From Vicugna pacos (lineage: Eukaryota > Chordata > Mammalia > Artiodactyla > Camelidae), in contig NC_133006.1 of the NCBI RefSeq assembly GCF_048564905.1, forward strand, positions 26,347,501-26,411,500: a DNA stretch of 64,000 bases, written 5' to 3'. The notes beneath the pieces are model-generated. The model was not told where the DNA came from. It saw only the letters and a program-made list of their open reading frames with translations, and did no database searches. A program made the position numbers and the translations under genes. Positions 48,240-64,000 of this stretch are shown here, piece after piece. Every line of letters begins with the position of its first letter. The stretch's first letter is position 1.

Positions 48240-48720
48240 GTTCATATATTCATTCATTCAACCAGTATGACCGTTTAAGACACCGGAAATACACTCTTGA
48301 AGAAAATAGGGGTGATCCTTGCCCTCAAGAAGATTGTCTGGACGTAGCGAAGACAGTAATAAAGCATTAAATAAATAAAATAATGTTGATAAGTACTTAG
48401 AGAAGCAAAAAACGGGAAAGAGAATAGGAAAGCCGCTCACGAAAGGTGATGAATGACAGATAAATGCGGTAGTCAGGGGAAAGAGCGATCTAGAACAGGG
48501 GAATTCTCCAGGGCAAAGGCCTGGAGGTGGGAGCATGGTTGGGACATTCCAGCTGTGTCGAGGAGGCCAGTGCTCCTCGAGAAGAGTAGGAGACCTCGGG
48601 GAGTTGACCTCTGGCTTTCTACTCCCTTGTAAGGACTTTGGCTGTTACTCTGTAGGAAACTGGAAGCCGTTGTAAGGCGGCACTATATCTGACATTCTTT
48701 CTTGTCTCTCCTTGGGTAGC
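48240..48720 (-). repeat. LINE-2 3' fragment
   Basis: The plus strand shows reverse-complement LINE-2: 'ttcattcattcaaccagtat', 'cttgccctcaagaagattgt', 'cattccagctgtgtcgagga', and 'ttggctgttactctg'. Confidence 0.6.
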
Positions 48721-49694
48721 TGAAAATACTTTATTTCTAATATCTACTTAAGCAATACTCTGTGCTAAGCACCCTCACGGCATGCTGCTCATACCTCAGG
48801 ACCTACATTTCAGAATTTGACACCTTTAAAAGAAGCGTCGTTAGCTGGCACACACAGGAATGTTCACTTGGTTGCTTTCTCAGGAAGTAAATCAGCGTCT
48901 CTAACGTATGCCTTTCAGCCTCTCTGTATTTCTGAGAAGGAATCATTATCTTCATACCTGATGAACATTGTAAATAAGTTTAGGGCTACTAAATGGAGTA
49001 AAACTGCCTGACGTTGAGAATATATACATGGTAACTAGAAAATCTTTGTTTTCAGTTCGTAAGGTTGCAACAGCCTTTAAGAAAAATATACATGCTCCCG
49101 TTTCTGCATACACGTTAAGGTAGATCTAGTTAGGGATTTTTCCCTAGATAATTAACAAGGTCTTCTGACCAGATTTTGTATAATGTACCCTTAGGGCACT
49201 TTGGTAGTTATGGACTCCATCGCAGAGTAATATTTACAAAGAAAAAAGAGAATACATACGATTTCAAGGGGAAATCAACTATATTGAGCTGTATTAGCAA
49301 AATATTAAAAATTTATGGTATAGTAATATTTGTGCTCCTTTATTAATGCACTAAATGACAATATCCAGCAGGAGGTCTAATAAATACTGTAATTTCAAAG
49401 CAGTAATGAGCATAAATAATATTTTAAGAAACTTGCATCAATGGTAATTTGATGTGAAAATATTTGTGATTGCCAATAGGGATAAAGTGAAAACGGCTGA
49501 AATATAACTGATTTGTTGCCTAAATTCATAATGAAAGAAAATACAAAATTTCAGTAACAGGTTAGTCAAAATAAACATTTGTTTCCCATCCAAGGTCACA
49601 GATTACCCCTTCCCCATTAGAAGAAAGGGATTGCTGTTCCAAAGAGAAGCTTGGAAACATGAACAACTGTGTCTGAATTTTCAGAAATGAAACT
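48721..49694. other. Unassigned, AT-rich
   Basis: No gene is seen. A short MIR/LINE-2-like word ('actctgtgctaagcaccctc') occurs near 48756-48775. Confidence 0.35.
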
Positions 49695-50205
49695 ATGTGA
49701 TCAGGCCACCCAAGATGGATGTTCTCCTGCTCTCTGTACATCCGCTGCTTGACCAGTCCCTGCTTCACCTACACCCTCCTCACATGACTGATCTTCCTTC
49801 AATCATAGAGCCTAATCAGTAAATGCCTATGTGCTGTCTACAGGTCCCAGCTAGTGATGGTTCTTATCTTTTGTTCAGAACATCTCCACCTTGATAGCTT
49901 ATCAAAGGGGTGGTTAGGGACATGCTTCTCTGTTGGTTTCCCTGGAGACCAATGAGCCATCCTGAGTCAAATCCCCCTAAAACTGGTAACCTCCCTCTTT
50001 CTCTGGGAGCGAAGACTACTGACACGTCCTGCCCACCCGCTGTCTGCTGCACATGCTGGGGTATCGCTACAGGACCTCCCTTCAGATGCGTAAGCTCCCC
50101 CTATTCATTAAACCACTGATGTCTCTGTTGCTGACTGCAGCTTTTTCTTAGGTCTTGAGACTGGGCAAGTACAGGGCTTGCAGACCTGTGGAGTGCAGCC
50201 CAACA
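49695..50205 (+). mobile_element. Probable endogenous retrovirus LTR
   Basis: The run 'tgatcaggccacccaagatg', 'tgcttgaccagtccctgctt', an ATTAAA-type word near 50108 and then 'ctgactgcagctttttct' has the layout of a U3-R-U5 LTR. No retroviral coding sequence flanks it. It is an old fossil, with the family not named. Confidence 0.45.
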
Positions 50206-53769
<3,564 letters not shown>

Positions 53770-54000
53770 TCAATAAAAATTCAATTAATAATCTAGTTAA
53801 GAAGGAAAAAGGGAATTTTATTTGAGTTAAACTGAGAATTATAATCCAGGAGCAGACTCTCAGAAAGCTCCGAGAACTGTTCTGCCTGTTAGAAGTCAAA
53901 GGCACACTCACACATTTTTAAGACAAAGGATAGTACATCAAAATGGCATACTGATATTTTACATAAAATTCACCAAGGGCACATAGCCCAGGTAAGCCCA
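53770..54000 (-). mobile_element. LTR-like interspersed repeat, copy 3 (partial)
   Basis: The segment 'gaattttatttgagttaaac' followed by 'tgagaattataatccagg' and 'gactctcagaaagctc' matches copies at 22056 and 37347, in the same orientation. It is an old fossil whose far end cannot be placed. Confidence 0.45.
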
Positions 54001-54684
54001 TACAAAATGAGCAGCAAGTCTCCATGACTCCCTAGGGAACTGGGAAAGAATGCTATTCTTTTAAGAAATTACATTGCTAGTATTAGAAGAAAAGGGGTAG
54101 GGGCAGGGAGGAATGATCTTTATGGTGGATCAGTCACTCACATTTTTGAGGTGCTCTGGTTAATGTGAAATGCAGATGCATACTGCACAATAAGGAGGGA
54201 GGAAGGAGATTCAAACAAACACAGGGAGAGAATCTTATGTTTAATTTTCTTCTCCTGCCTTAAAATATAAATATCAGCAAATGCAGACTTTTTTTTCCCC
54301 ACATCCTCATATCTTTTGTGCAAGAAAGCTTTTTTTCCAGGCCCAGAGTACAGATCTTCCTCAAATGGTGAGGCCAGCTGGGTCATGGTGTCGATGTTAA
54401 CACTAGACCACGCCAACATCCTGTTATCAAACTTGCCTTAACCTTCACCCTTCTGTTCTATCAAGCTCCACGAATGCCTTTTCAGGTATGCTTCCAGCCA
54501 AGTGACCCTCAATAGTTTGCCCCATCTGTACTATTGAGGTAGTAGTAAGGGCTACAGAAACTATAGTATATTGCAGGCAAGGAATCTAACCATCTCTCCT
54601 AAAAGCCTAAAAATCTTCCTAAATCTTCATATATCAATCACGAAGGTGATTTATGTTTACAAGTGGAAATGGTTTGCCATCAAA
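54001..54684. other. Unassigned spacer
   Basis: No gene is seen. Part of it may be the decayed remainder of the LTR-like copy. Confidence 0.3.
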
Positions 54685-54900
54685 TGCTTATTTATCCACC
54701 CAGTGTCTAACATGCGGCAGGCACCATGCTAAGCACAGGTGATGACTAATGAAATTGAAGAAAGGCAATTAAAAAGGAATCTATAAATAAATAAAACAAA
54801 GGAGGGGCCCGGCGCACATCAGTGATAATTGAGGAGTAACATTCATTCAACTCCTTGAATGTGGAGGAGAGAGAGGGACAGACAGACTAAAATTAGAGAC
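54685..54900 (-). repeat. LINE-2 3'-end fragment
   Basis: The plus strand shows 'tgcttatttatccacccagt' and 'cggcaggcaccatgctaagc', the reverse complement of the LINE-2 terminus. Confidence 0.5.
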
Positions 54901-55071
54901 AGTGAAAGGAGATTAAAATAACTAGATCTTAAACTGTCTTCTGGGTACAGAGTGCTTTCATTCTAGAGCTCGGATAGTTTCTTAAAAAAATAATTGATTA
55001 TTCCACTGTGGGAACTTGGGGGGAAAAGGTAGGTGTATTATATAGTGTCATTTTACAATGTAAAAAGCTCT

Positions 55072-55154
55072 TGTCAGGAGTGGGATTCGAACCCACGCCT
55101 CCAGGGGAGACTGCGACCTGAACGCAGCGCCTTAGACCGCTCGGCCATCCTGAC
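55072..55154 (-). tRNA. tRNA-Leu (anticodon CAG)
   Basis: 83 nt, class II with a long variable arm. The acceptor pairs GTCAGGA with TCCTGAC and the discriminator is A. The anticodon is CAG within GTTCAGGTC, and the B box is GGTTCGAATCC. A five-T terminator follows within 10 nt on the minus strand. It is the last tRNA gene before BTN1A1. Confidence 0.95.
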
Positions 55155-56039
55155 TTGCTGTAAGTTGTCCCTGCTCAGATTTCCTTTCCGTGTCTGTGTG
55201 AATACTAGTCTCCCCTCCACCCCCTTCTTCTTTTTTCTTTTTTTCTGAGGATGTGGAATTCTTCGGTTAAAAAAGTGAAACGATTAGTTCGCGAACGGCC
55301 CCGGACGCCGATTCTGGGTGGAGGAATGAATCCCGGGTTGCCGGCGCCGCCGGGGTCGTCTTCTGAATAAGCTCAGATTCGATTCCAGGTTGCAGCGGGC
55401 GGGGTGGCGCAGGGCTGCATCCTGTAGAGTAAGGGCACTTTCTCTCCATTCTGGACAGAATTCTAGTTTAAATAATGGCATCCACGTTGCTAGAATTGCC
55501 TTGCTTCTAGAACTGACACCTTCTCCCTGAGGTTTTAGGCTATCCAGTTTAGTGCTGGTTAAGGCCCAGCCCTCCGGCGAACGCCAACTCCTCCCTCCTG
55601 TCCTTTCTGCTGTTTAAATCTCCCCTCCGGGGTTACCCTTGGGACCGGTGTAAGGGGACTAGGGTGTCTCGCTTTCTGTTCTGAATTCTCTAGCTGTACA
55701 TTGTGGACTTGTGGACTTCTCTGTATGGCTGGTATACTGTTCTCAAAAGGAGCATCAAGCCGAGACCAGTCCTGCCTTTCACTTTCTACTATCTTCCATT
55801 GATTCATACGGTTTTCTTAAATCTGTTTATGTCCAGCAGAACTACCACATTTGTCTCACAAAAAGCTTCTGTTATGAAACACTCCTCAAAGAGCGTTTGG
55901 TCTAAGTGCTTTGGACTAAACAATATAGATACAGATTCTTTTTTTTTAAGGAGAGGATAAACCCAAATATTGGCATTGATTATATTTGAGGGATGAGATT
56001 CTGAAATATTTTTATTTTAAAAAATATAAATTTTTTATT
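55155..56039. other. Unassigned; CpG-rich patch at about 55265-55440
   Basis: The CpG-rich patch lies about 110 bp upstream of the tRNA-Leu gene. No coding exon is recognised. Confidence 0.4.
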
Positions 56040-56225
56040 TTTTTAATTTTATTTTTTATTGAAGTGTAGTTGATTTATAATGCTAGTTTCAGGTGTGCAG
56101 CAAAGCGATTCACTTATGCATGTATTTATACAAATATAGTTTTCTTTTTAGATTCTTTTCCATTATATATTATTTCAAAAAATTGAATATAGTTCCCTGT
56201 CCTATACAGTAGGTCTCATTTCCAC
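56040..56225 (-). repeat. LINE-1 3'-end fragment
   Basis: The plus-strand 'ttattgaagtgtagttgatt' and 'gtttcaggtgtgcagcaaag' through 'atagttccctgtcctataca' is the reverse complement of the LINE-1 terminus. Confidence 0.7.
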
Positions 56226-56796
56226 TTTTTAAAATAAACTTTCATATGTATTCAGTGGGGAAAAGACTATTTCTGTTTTAAATTTTAAAATGAGGCAAGA
56301 GTAAATGTGCATGTAGTTGGGAGTGGGCTCAGAGCTTTCGAGAGGGAGATTTGAGGAGACATGAGTGCTGTCTGGAAGCAGAAGGGACAGATGAATTGAG
56401 ATATGCAGAGAGATGGCATGCAAGAGCTGTTGTTGATTTGGCATAATAGCAGTTGTGCAGTTATTTTTCATTTAATCTGAATATCTGAGCCCAACTATCT
56501 CACAGAATCTCTGTTAAACAGAGGCAGATACTTTCAAACTTTCAAATGTGATAACCAGATTTGGCATTTGGTTTGTGAAATGAAGTCTGTTATTATTGTT
56601 TCAGTAGCATTTATATTTTTAAGTTGATCTTTAGCTGTGGGGCAAAATGTTTTTGTTTCTGATTTAAAAGTAAAATCAGGTCTTGAAAATCCTCCAGTTA
56701 ATTATTTGTGGTGGTAGAAGAGAGGCCTTTCCTATGCTTCTAAATTCACAGAATCATGGATTCTGCCTCAGCTGACTAGTAAGGCTTTGGCAGCTT

Positions 56797-56890
56797 GGGT
56801 ATAGCCTGGGGGTAGTGGAGTTCTGGGTTCAATCCCTAGTGCTTCCTTGCAAAACAATAATTAGAAGAAAAAACAAAACAAAACAAAACA
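56797..56890 (+). repeat. Camelid tRNA-Ala-derived SINE, internally deleted
   Basis: An A-box-like 'gggtatagcctgggggtagt' is joined directly to the B-box word GGGTTCAATCCCTAGTGCTT, followed by an (AAAAC)n tail at 56870-56895. The anticodon region is missing. Confidence 0.65.
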
Positions 56891-57779
56891 AAAAACAGGC
56901 TGTGGCAAACCATGAGCAAGGCCACCTTTCTTCTCTCTTGGAAGATTTGAAAATAAAACCAGAATGCAAGATTGATCATTTCCTCCAGGCACTGGTAGCT
57001 AGTGCCAGCTGAGAAGGGAGCCTCAAGTCTCATCAGATAAGTTCTCCCTCAGGGTGCCTCATGGAAAGAGGTAGAGCTGGGGGGAAAAGGAAGGACACAG
57101 ATATTTCCTAAGAATCTACTCCCAGCTCAGTACTGCACTTGGTAACCGTTTTCCTTGAAGATTGTGGGGAAATAGGTAGGGGAGGGAGGTTGCAGAGTTA
57201 ATTAAAATCTGTGACTCTTTCTCTTCCTACTCTTAGAGAGGAGTTCCTGTGGCAACCCCAGCTATTCTATTACATTTCAGGATGCACATTGTACATTAAA
57301 CCAGCAAAACAACTGCCTTAAGTTCTCAAGTATTTTTAAAGAAGTTTGGACTTTTTCTGTTTTTGGTCTTTTTTCCTTTCTTAAAGTATAGTTTGAACAC
57401 AAATGAATACTTTTAAAGAAGGAGTGAATGATGTTCTTCTTCCAGGAGTACGGTGTTGGGTGGGGGGCATGAGGTGGGCCGTGTGTGTGGGGGGGGTAGT
57501 GTTTGAGGAAGGGGCAAGGAAAGGAGGACACTGAGTGCTGGGGGGGTCCATGAAATGATGGAGGGAGGTTTCTGTCTGGTTCTCCAGTGCAGGCCTTCAT
57601 TCCAAGTAGAAGGCGGCAGGCTTAGTTGCTTTCTTTTCTTCCCCTGACCCTCTATTTGCCTAAGAATCTCTGAGCCAGCGGGTCCTACCTTGGTAATTTC
57701 TCTAAACAGTTTTCTGAGCTCCAGTCACCAGATGAACTTATACAACTGTGAAAGAAACTGTTTGCTCAGTGAAAGAAGT

Positions 57780-57905
57780 CTTGGACCGAGAACAAGGACC
57801 CCTACTTTCCGGTCCTGGTTTGGGCACGTACTCTGTACCTTTAATCAAATTACTTCATTTCTCTTGGCTCCAGTTTCTTCATCTCTGAAAGGAGGCAGCT
57901 GGAGT
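57780..57905 (+). repeat. MIR SINE fragment
   Basis: The words 'aatcaaattacttcatttct' and 'cagtttcttcatctctgaaa' match MIR in sense. Confidence 0.6.
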
Positions 57906-58019
57906 AAATGTCAACAGTTGCTTCTCTTCTGTTACATTTTCTTCTCAACCCTTTCCCAAAGTAAGACCTCTGTGATTTCCTGATTCATGAGCTTGTATGC
58001 AGGTTCATTTTTAAATAGT

Positions 58020-58120
58020 CTGGGACGGGGGAGGACATAGCTCAGTGGTGGAGCACATGCCCAGCATATATGACATCCCATGTTCAACCCCCAGTACCTC
58101 CATTAACCATGAAAATGTAA
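58020..58120 (+). repeat. Camelid tRNA-Ala-derived SINE
   Basis: The A box 'catagctcagtggtggagca', an Ala-like anticodon region (CCCAGCATA) and 'gttcaacccccagtacctcc' give the whole tRNA-related half of the camelid vic-type SINE. Mispaired stems and the 'cagtacctccatta' junction distinguish it from a tRNA gene. Confidence 0.75.
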
Positions 58121-60358
58121 GTGGGTCCCAAGTCAGTAGGAAGAAGGCCAAAATCATAACCAAAACCTAAATGGAGGTGGGGCCTGGGAGCTGACAGTGA
58201 CAAAAGGTGGCTGATGGAATATTGTCATTCTTGTCCTATTTCACTTAGTATATAGTGAATGTGTTGATAATAGACTGGTCTGGTGTTCAGAATTTCTACC
58301 TAAGAGTCATGATCCTCTTTTGTCATCCTCTATGAGGGTAGCAGGTAGACAGAAAACTTACAAAGTTGGTTTTTAGCTGAATCATGAGAAATATAATGAG
58401 TGCAGTAATGGATTACTTCCATTCCATGTTAGTAGGAACATGATGTAGAATTTGGAGTTCTTGTTGTTTGGTGAGTTGAGCTCTGATTGCGATGATTTCT
58501 CAGCGGGAGGCATACAGAGGAGGTGATTTCCCACCACTTGGTGAACCTTTGGAGACTCCCATTCTGTCCCTTTGGGCAGCAGAGCTGGCTGATCTGCATT
58601 AAGGTCAGCTCTGTGAGGGGGACTAATCCTGATCCTTGCTTGGGGCAACATAGGGGAAAGTGGGCATCTCACCGAACTATGAGGGCCTTCAGGTAAGACT
58701 CCAAAGGGCCATTCCTCTAGAACAGTGTTTTCCAAAAATGACCCAAGTTTGTTTTTCCAACTACAAGGCACTACTAGTAAAATTTCTTAAACATTTCCTC
58801 CTCTTGGAAAAGGACTGTTAAAATTTGAAGAGGTGGCTTCACTCAAATACACCAAGAGTCAATTACCTCATTAGTAGTAGAAATGGAGTCACCACACAAA
58901 CAGAGGCTGAGGGCAGATGGCCATTGGCACTGTGGCCTTTTTGTAAGCAGCAGGACCCTCCAGGGACAACAGCCCCCTGTGCTGCCTGCCCTGGTGGCCC
59001 ACTGCCATCAGGTCTAGCTTAGGATTGGTCTTGGATACACAGACCACACTGCTTTCCCTTGCAGGCTTCCTTCCTCTGTTTTTGTTTCAGTTCCACTTGT
59101 CTGGATAAAGAAAGGAAGGGGCAGATGCTGCTTTTAACAATAGAATGACATTTATTAAGTGGTTAAGACCATGGGCGACTGCTAACCTGGAAACCGGAAG
59201 AACACAGTGGAAATGGGAAGTGGGAGCCTGGGTAAATCTGTAGTCCTTAGCAAAATGAGACACACGTATACAGAAGGGTGCAAGTCCAAATAAGTGCAAG
59301 CAATCTAGCTGTGCTGAGCACAGTGACGCAGCCGTCAGGGGACCCTGAGGAGAAGTAGCACGTAGGAAAGCTGGGTGGGGACAGAGTGAAGGGTGGCCTG
59401 GTGTGGAAATTGATGGTGGTTGAAGCTAATTAAAGGTGTGGTTGAGGGAGTTGAAACCAAATGTTGGGAGAAGGATTGAGAGAGCATGAGGCTGAGACAA
59501 TGGCTGATAAATTGGTGCTATCACTGAAAGATGAGTCTTGGAAATGCCACTGAAATGGAGAGATTCTAGATCAAAAGGAAGAAGAGAACTGGGAAACTTG
59601 TGGAGTTGACAAAGGGAGGCTGGAATGAGCCCCAGGCAAGGGAGAAATGGGGGTGGGGGGGTGCAGAGAGGGAAGCAGGGCTGAGGCAAACACCACCTTT
59701 GAATTTTATTTAAAATTCTCTCCTCTATCACACATTCTGTCTGGCCTCCTAGCCCTGCTCATTTCATCTCTTCTTTACTCCCCTTCCCAATTGCTCAGAT
59801 CCCACCCTGCAGGACATGACTTAGAAAATTTGAGATACAAGCCCTAAAGCTCTATGGCTAAGCCAGATGCTCATCATGGGCCTGAGTTCACCTTACTTTC
59901 CTCTATTATCACATCGTCTCCAAGTTCCTTTAGGGGATTTTAGCCTCTGATCTTCCCTTCCTGGGACCCTTTGGGTTTTCTGCTTGCCTAAAATCTGTTC
60001 CTCTACATATCCTTACTATGGACACCAAGATGTTTCTGTCACAACCCTGTGCCAGCAGCCTAACCCCAACTTGATCCCTCAGTTTCAAGTTCCTCCCTAT
60101 AGGATTTAGCGTCAAGGGAGAGGAGAACGCAAGATGCAGTTTGAGTCACCTCCCCACTCCCTGAATATTGATACAGAAACAGATTAGGAAGGTCCTACAC
60201 CCCACACTCTCTATCAGCAGCAGCACAACCTTCTCAAGACTAACTACTCCCTACCCAACAGGAAGAAACGGGGGCTGGGGAGAGCTGGCAGGTGAAGTCT
60301 CGGGGGTGATGGAAGAGAAAGGTAAGAGCAAAGGGAAACAGCTGAGCTGCGATATTCC
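58121..60358 (-). other. BTN1A1 3' flank, probable 3' UTR
   Basis: The 3' UTR of BTN1A1 must start at 60358. Minus-strand AATAAA words occur at 59705-59710 and 59151-59156, so the transcript may end near one of these. No other gene is seen. Confidence 0.4.
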
Positions 60359-63216
60359 TTAGGATACCCCTTGACTGGGCGGGGGAGGGATTAGTTGAGA
60401 ACGGAGGGTGCCAGTCTCCCCAGAGGCAGAGTCCCCCGCCACGGGGGACAGTGGAATCTCCTTAGAAAGGTCCTTGGCATCAGCAACTACTGTGACTCCT
60501 TCAAGCTCAACAGTGATTGGGCAGATGGTCAGGGGCTTTTTACCACAGGACCACAAGCAGAAGAAGGGCCGGAGGGGGCCAGAGAAAGAGGCATTGGAGA
60601 AAGTATAGATGTGGGATCCGTCAGTCATGTTGTAGAAGGAAATGTCTCCTGACTCATAGTCTAGGAAGATCCCAACCTGGCGAGGGGGTCCCGCCAGCGG
60701 GAGAGGGGTCCGGAGCGGGGTGAGAGCCCAGTATCCATTTCCATACAGCTCCACAGCCCAGAACCCGTTCTCAGGGGTCATGGGGTCAAATCCTTTCTTC
60801 ATCACGTTCTCCCTACACACCCCGATCGCCCAGTCAGTCCTGTCTCCCACCTCCACCTCCCAGTAATGTCTCCCTGATGTGAAGACTTCACGACCCAACA
60901 CGCAAGGCCAGGAGTCAAATCTGTCTGGTGTCTCAGGCAGTTTCTGACGTGAATCCTCCAGTCGGACAGATTTTGAATCGTCGTACAGAAAGAGGTGAGG
61001 GTGGGCGGTATCTGGATCCAGAGTCACATCAACTAGAGACAGAGAGAAAGTGAATCTGAGCATCAGTGAGTGTTGGTGGTTGAAAGAACTATTCTTTCTT
61101 CTCCAAAGAATTAGAGAACTATTCTAGCCATTGACAGGTCTCTTCAGGAAGGGAGCTGTTTGGCCTGCTCAGCTGTCTCTAGTCCTCATTACTAAAATGT
61201 GTTATTGTTTTTATTTCCAAGTATTGTAGGACTTTGGATCCCTGCTGGGTAGAGCCTCCGAGCCCTTGAGATATTCAGAGACACTGACCTGCATGCAATG
61301 TAGCCTTTTTCCATTCTGCAATGAAACAGAGAAAGAGAGAGAGAGAGAGAGTTATTGACATGTTTTATATGAAGAGAGAGAAAACTCTGTGGATGAAACC
61401 ATGACAAGAACATAGAACTTACTGAGCTCTTCCAGGAGTTCCTCTGGAAAACAAACAAAAAAATACCTCAGTGACCTTCTAAGGGAGGGGACAAAACAGG
61501 TGTGAGAAGCACACAAAGGAATAACGGTTTGATTCATGACTACCTGATTATTCAAACATTATCAATAAACGGAGAATAAGGATTATGCTTTATTTTCTAA
61601 GAACTGGGCAGGAAGTTCCTACTGGCTTGGGATCAGATCTTTAACCATTACTGGGAAACCAAGTTAAAAGTAAGGATAAAGTCTGAGACTGAGTAGTGAA
61701 TAAACGTCAGGTCTATTATCTCAATTTGAGTTGGTTTTGACTTGTCTTGCACCTGAAACCTCTGTTGTTTTTCATATTGGGTACCACTGACTTCAGGAGC
61801 CTTATAATATCCTATGACTTTTAGAATTTTAGAATCAATTATCTTCCCATTGGCAATCATACTAAAGGACTTAGATCCAACTCCTCTCAGAAGCACTTCT
61901 GACAAGTTGACTGGGATTCTATGACTTACCTTTAGAGTTGAATTCATTCTTCTTCTGTCTGAATCTTTCCTTGTATAGCCTCCAAGTGAAAAATATGGAC
62001 CCAATTGTAAAAAGTCCTAGGACCATCAAAATGACAGCCGCAGCAACCATCCAGGAAGTGAGCCTTGGGATGGAGGGAGCTAAAACAAAATCCCCAAGAA
62101 GGACATTTGTTGAGAAACTCTGAGCAAGTCCAGCTCCTCTCCTGATTCCAAAGAGGACTGGAAGAGAGAATGACCTAGACTGCTCCCATTTCTCTCATGG
62201 CAAAAAGAGTCCCTCCATTGCCACTCTGAACGCTTCAGAAAAATTTTGATCCTAGTTAAGAGAGAACAGAGAAAGAGAAAGGAATGAAGATGAACAAGAG
62301 TCATTTGGGGACAGGATCTGTGAAATAAACAATATAATGGATCAATTCATGTTGTTAAGGAAATTTTTCTTAGCTATCAAGGCAGGATGGGAGCCAAGGG
62401 GATGAGGGAAGTAAACAAGGAAGGGGAAATTTCACCTCTGTGCAACAGAGTGGGACTCAGTGACTAAAGAATAAGGAGAGATGTCTGCCTGAACCAGAGG
62501 TAGTGGGGTGGAGGGGGGAATAAGGAGAAAATTTGCTTTCGTAAGGACCCCAGAAACTTAGACAGAGCTCCAGCATGGGATGGGGAGGTGGAGGGCAAAG
62601 GTGGAAACAGGAGAACTACTGAAGTCTTCCTGTTTACTCAAGGAGAGAAGGCTCTGCATCAGGAAGACTCCCAGAGACAGAGTGTCTCTATCTAAGATAG
62701 ATCTCCTAAGATGGAAAACCTGGAATTTCTATGAGATCTAGGTAGAATGTATGCCTTCAGAATCTCTACTTTTCTAGTGAAGTTGGTGGAGCTCAGTGGG
62801 CAGGAGTTGAGGTGTGGAAAGCTTAAGGTGAGGAAAGTAGACAACTCTGCCATGAGGTTCCAGCTGGGTAGGTGTCCCATGTGATGTGGCCCTGAAACTG
62901 TGTCAAAAAGGAACCCAGCACTGGTTTCACTGACCTGGTATGGAAATCTCTACTTCCTTCTCCTGGTCGAGAAGGAGGTTCCGGATACAGCAGGACACAT
63001 TCTTCATAGAGGGGTCCCTGATGATCACCGAAGCTGCCACTGTGAACAGGCTTTCTTCATCAGGTTTCCTGGACTCTGACATGGATGGAAACACCTCTCC
63101 CTTGGGAGTTCTCCACTGCACCTGGGGATCTGGGTACCAGCCCACTGAGGTACACTCCAGCCTGATCTCTCCACTCTCTTGAACTTCCATACTGATGTGA
63201 GGATCAGAGCCCAAGG
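60359..63216 (-). CDS. BTN1A1: BTN1A1, butyrophilin subfamily 1 member A1 (3' five exons, partial)
   Basis: Minus-strand coding exons are 63216-62935 (282 nt, IgC-like), 62079-61930 (150 nt, membrane span), 61443-61423 (21 nt), 61315-61289 (27 nt) and 61032-60359 (674 nt, B30.2/SPRY). All junctions are phase 1 with GT-AG sites, giving about 384 residues. Butyrophilin is a type I membrane protein of lactating mammary epithelium that helps secrete milk fat globules through cytosolic binding of xanthine oxidoreductase; relatives regulate T cells. Visible features are the Ig Cys pair (LECTSVGWYP and NVSC), the membrane span VAAAVILMVLGLFTIGSIFF, short heptad exons EELLEEL and KWKKATLHA, and the SPRY landmarks RHYWEVEV, ELYGNGYW and LDYESGDISFYN. 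The C-terminus ends PPSQGVS. The signal-peptide and IgV exons lie beyond position 64000. Orientation and order relative to HMGN4 and ABT1 match human 6p22. Confidence 0.95.
61332..61353. repeat. (GA)n tract in a BTN1A1 intron
   Basis: It lies immediately upstream, in the transcript sense, of the 27-nt exon. On the minus strand it is a CT-rich tract that forms the polypyrimidine tract for that exon's acceptor. Confidence 0.8.
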
Positions 63217-64000
63217 CTATGGAGAAAGAAGTTGGCTTTACTCCCTTAGTGGACACCCTTCTGGGATCCTTATAACCATAGGGCTACACAGTTTGAGAAA
63301 GAGAAGCCCAAGGGGATGGGAATGAGAGGCACTCATCTCCATATTTTATTACACAAGGAAACTGAGGTATCAATAAAGGGACTTTCATACACCTTATCAG
63401 AGGGGGATGCATGTTGGGATTTAGTGTTTGAAATGTGGGCAGGAATTTGATGGGCAGACATGGGGTGCTGGTCCCATCAGCAGGAACAGCAAGACAGATG
63501 GCTTAGGGGTGGGTTAATAAGTCTAGGCTAGGAGCCCCAGAGATGGGCAAGAGCTCTGTGGTTGGAAGTATTATGAAAAGACTTCACGTAGGAAAAGAAC
63601 TAAGACTGAGCATTTAAGGATGAACAGAGAAGGAATATCCTTGAGGAGAAGGGGGATTGGAGGTTCTCTGCACTGAGATTGTAGCTGACAAGTTTCCTTT
63701 ACCTGTGATACCAATTCAGAAAGTCTCTTAAATGGTTTCAACTTCACCTTCCCCCTACACAATTGCATTCTAACATTAACAACATGAAGCTGTTTTTCCT
63801 TTCTGTTCAGCCTAATTATTTTCTTACAATTCCACAAAGTACAGAAAACCACCAAGCTGCAGAAAAGAGTTCTTTAAACAAATCTCCATAACTATTGGTT
63901 TAAATTCATATGCTAAATTGTGTATACATGAGAGAATGTGTATTCTTTTCATGAAAAGGGCTGCCACCTTCAGCAGATTCTCTAAGGTGTCTATCACTCA
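63217..64000 (-). other. BTN1A1 intron between IgV and IgC exons (partial)
   Basis: No Ig-like exon is found in this stretch. It begins at the acceptor of the IgC exon and runs out of the window. Confidence 0.6.

Noticed and set aside
58020-58100. tRNA-Ala-like sequence
   Set aside because: Stems are mispaired and the SINE junction and tail follow, so it is a camelid SINE and not a tRNA gene.

Overview
This window is mammalian, most likely from a camelid (camel, llama or alpaca). The gene order is that of the extended MHC class I region (human 6p22): butyrophilin BTN1A1, HMGN4 and ABT1, all on the minus strand, so the window runs opposite to the usual human orientation. Three remnants of a tRNA-Ala-derived SINE carry the camelid signature. 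This is clearest near 37985-38095, where an Ala-like B box and the words for 'CCAGCACCTC' are followed by an A/T-rich tail ending in ACCTCCCCCC. Species-level assignment is not possible from sequence reading alone.

Layout. 1-8.8 kb is gene-poor and built largely from LINE-1, LINE-2, MIR and MaLR remnants. An intact family-2 olfactory receptor (312 aa) lies at 8.87-9.81 kb. It is followed by a 34-bp inverted repeat pair whose left arm covers the receptor stop codon. A tRNA-Asn gene starts the tRNA cluster at 13.3 kb. ABT1 (three coding exons, 268 aa) lies at 17.3-18.9 kb under a CpG-island promoter. From 19.5 to 55.2 kb there are 13 more intact tRNA genes: three intron-bearing Tyr, two Ala, two Lys, and one each of Pro, Ile, Val, Arg, Thr and Leu. 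One decayed Met-like copy lies among them. HMGN4 (43.2-43.5 kb), a retrogene related to HMGN2, sits inside an older LINE-1. A CpG island at 46.4-47.2 kb is its likely promoter. The right end (60.4-63.2 kb) holds the 3' five coding exons of BTN1A1; the IgV and signal-peptide exons lie beyond the window.

How the parts fit. The protein genes are unrelated in function: odorant sensing, nucleolar ribosome biogenesis and basal transcription (ABT1), nucleosome binding (HMGN4), and milk-fat-globule or immune butyrophilin (BTN1A1). The dense set of RNA polymerase III genes dominates the middle of the window. Two strong CTCF-type motifs in the same orientation (22.9 and 27.9 kb) lie between tRNA genes. 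A paralogous block around two of the tRNA-Tyr genes shows that part of the cluster grew by local duplication. I found no obviously new multi-gene system. The most notable structures are the HMGN4 retrogene with a possible splice acceptor at its junction with LINE-1, the inverted repeat at the receptor stop codon, a U2 snRNA 5'-end fragment beside HMGN4, and the duplicated tRNA-Tyr units.
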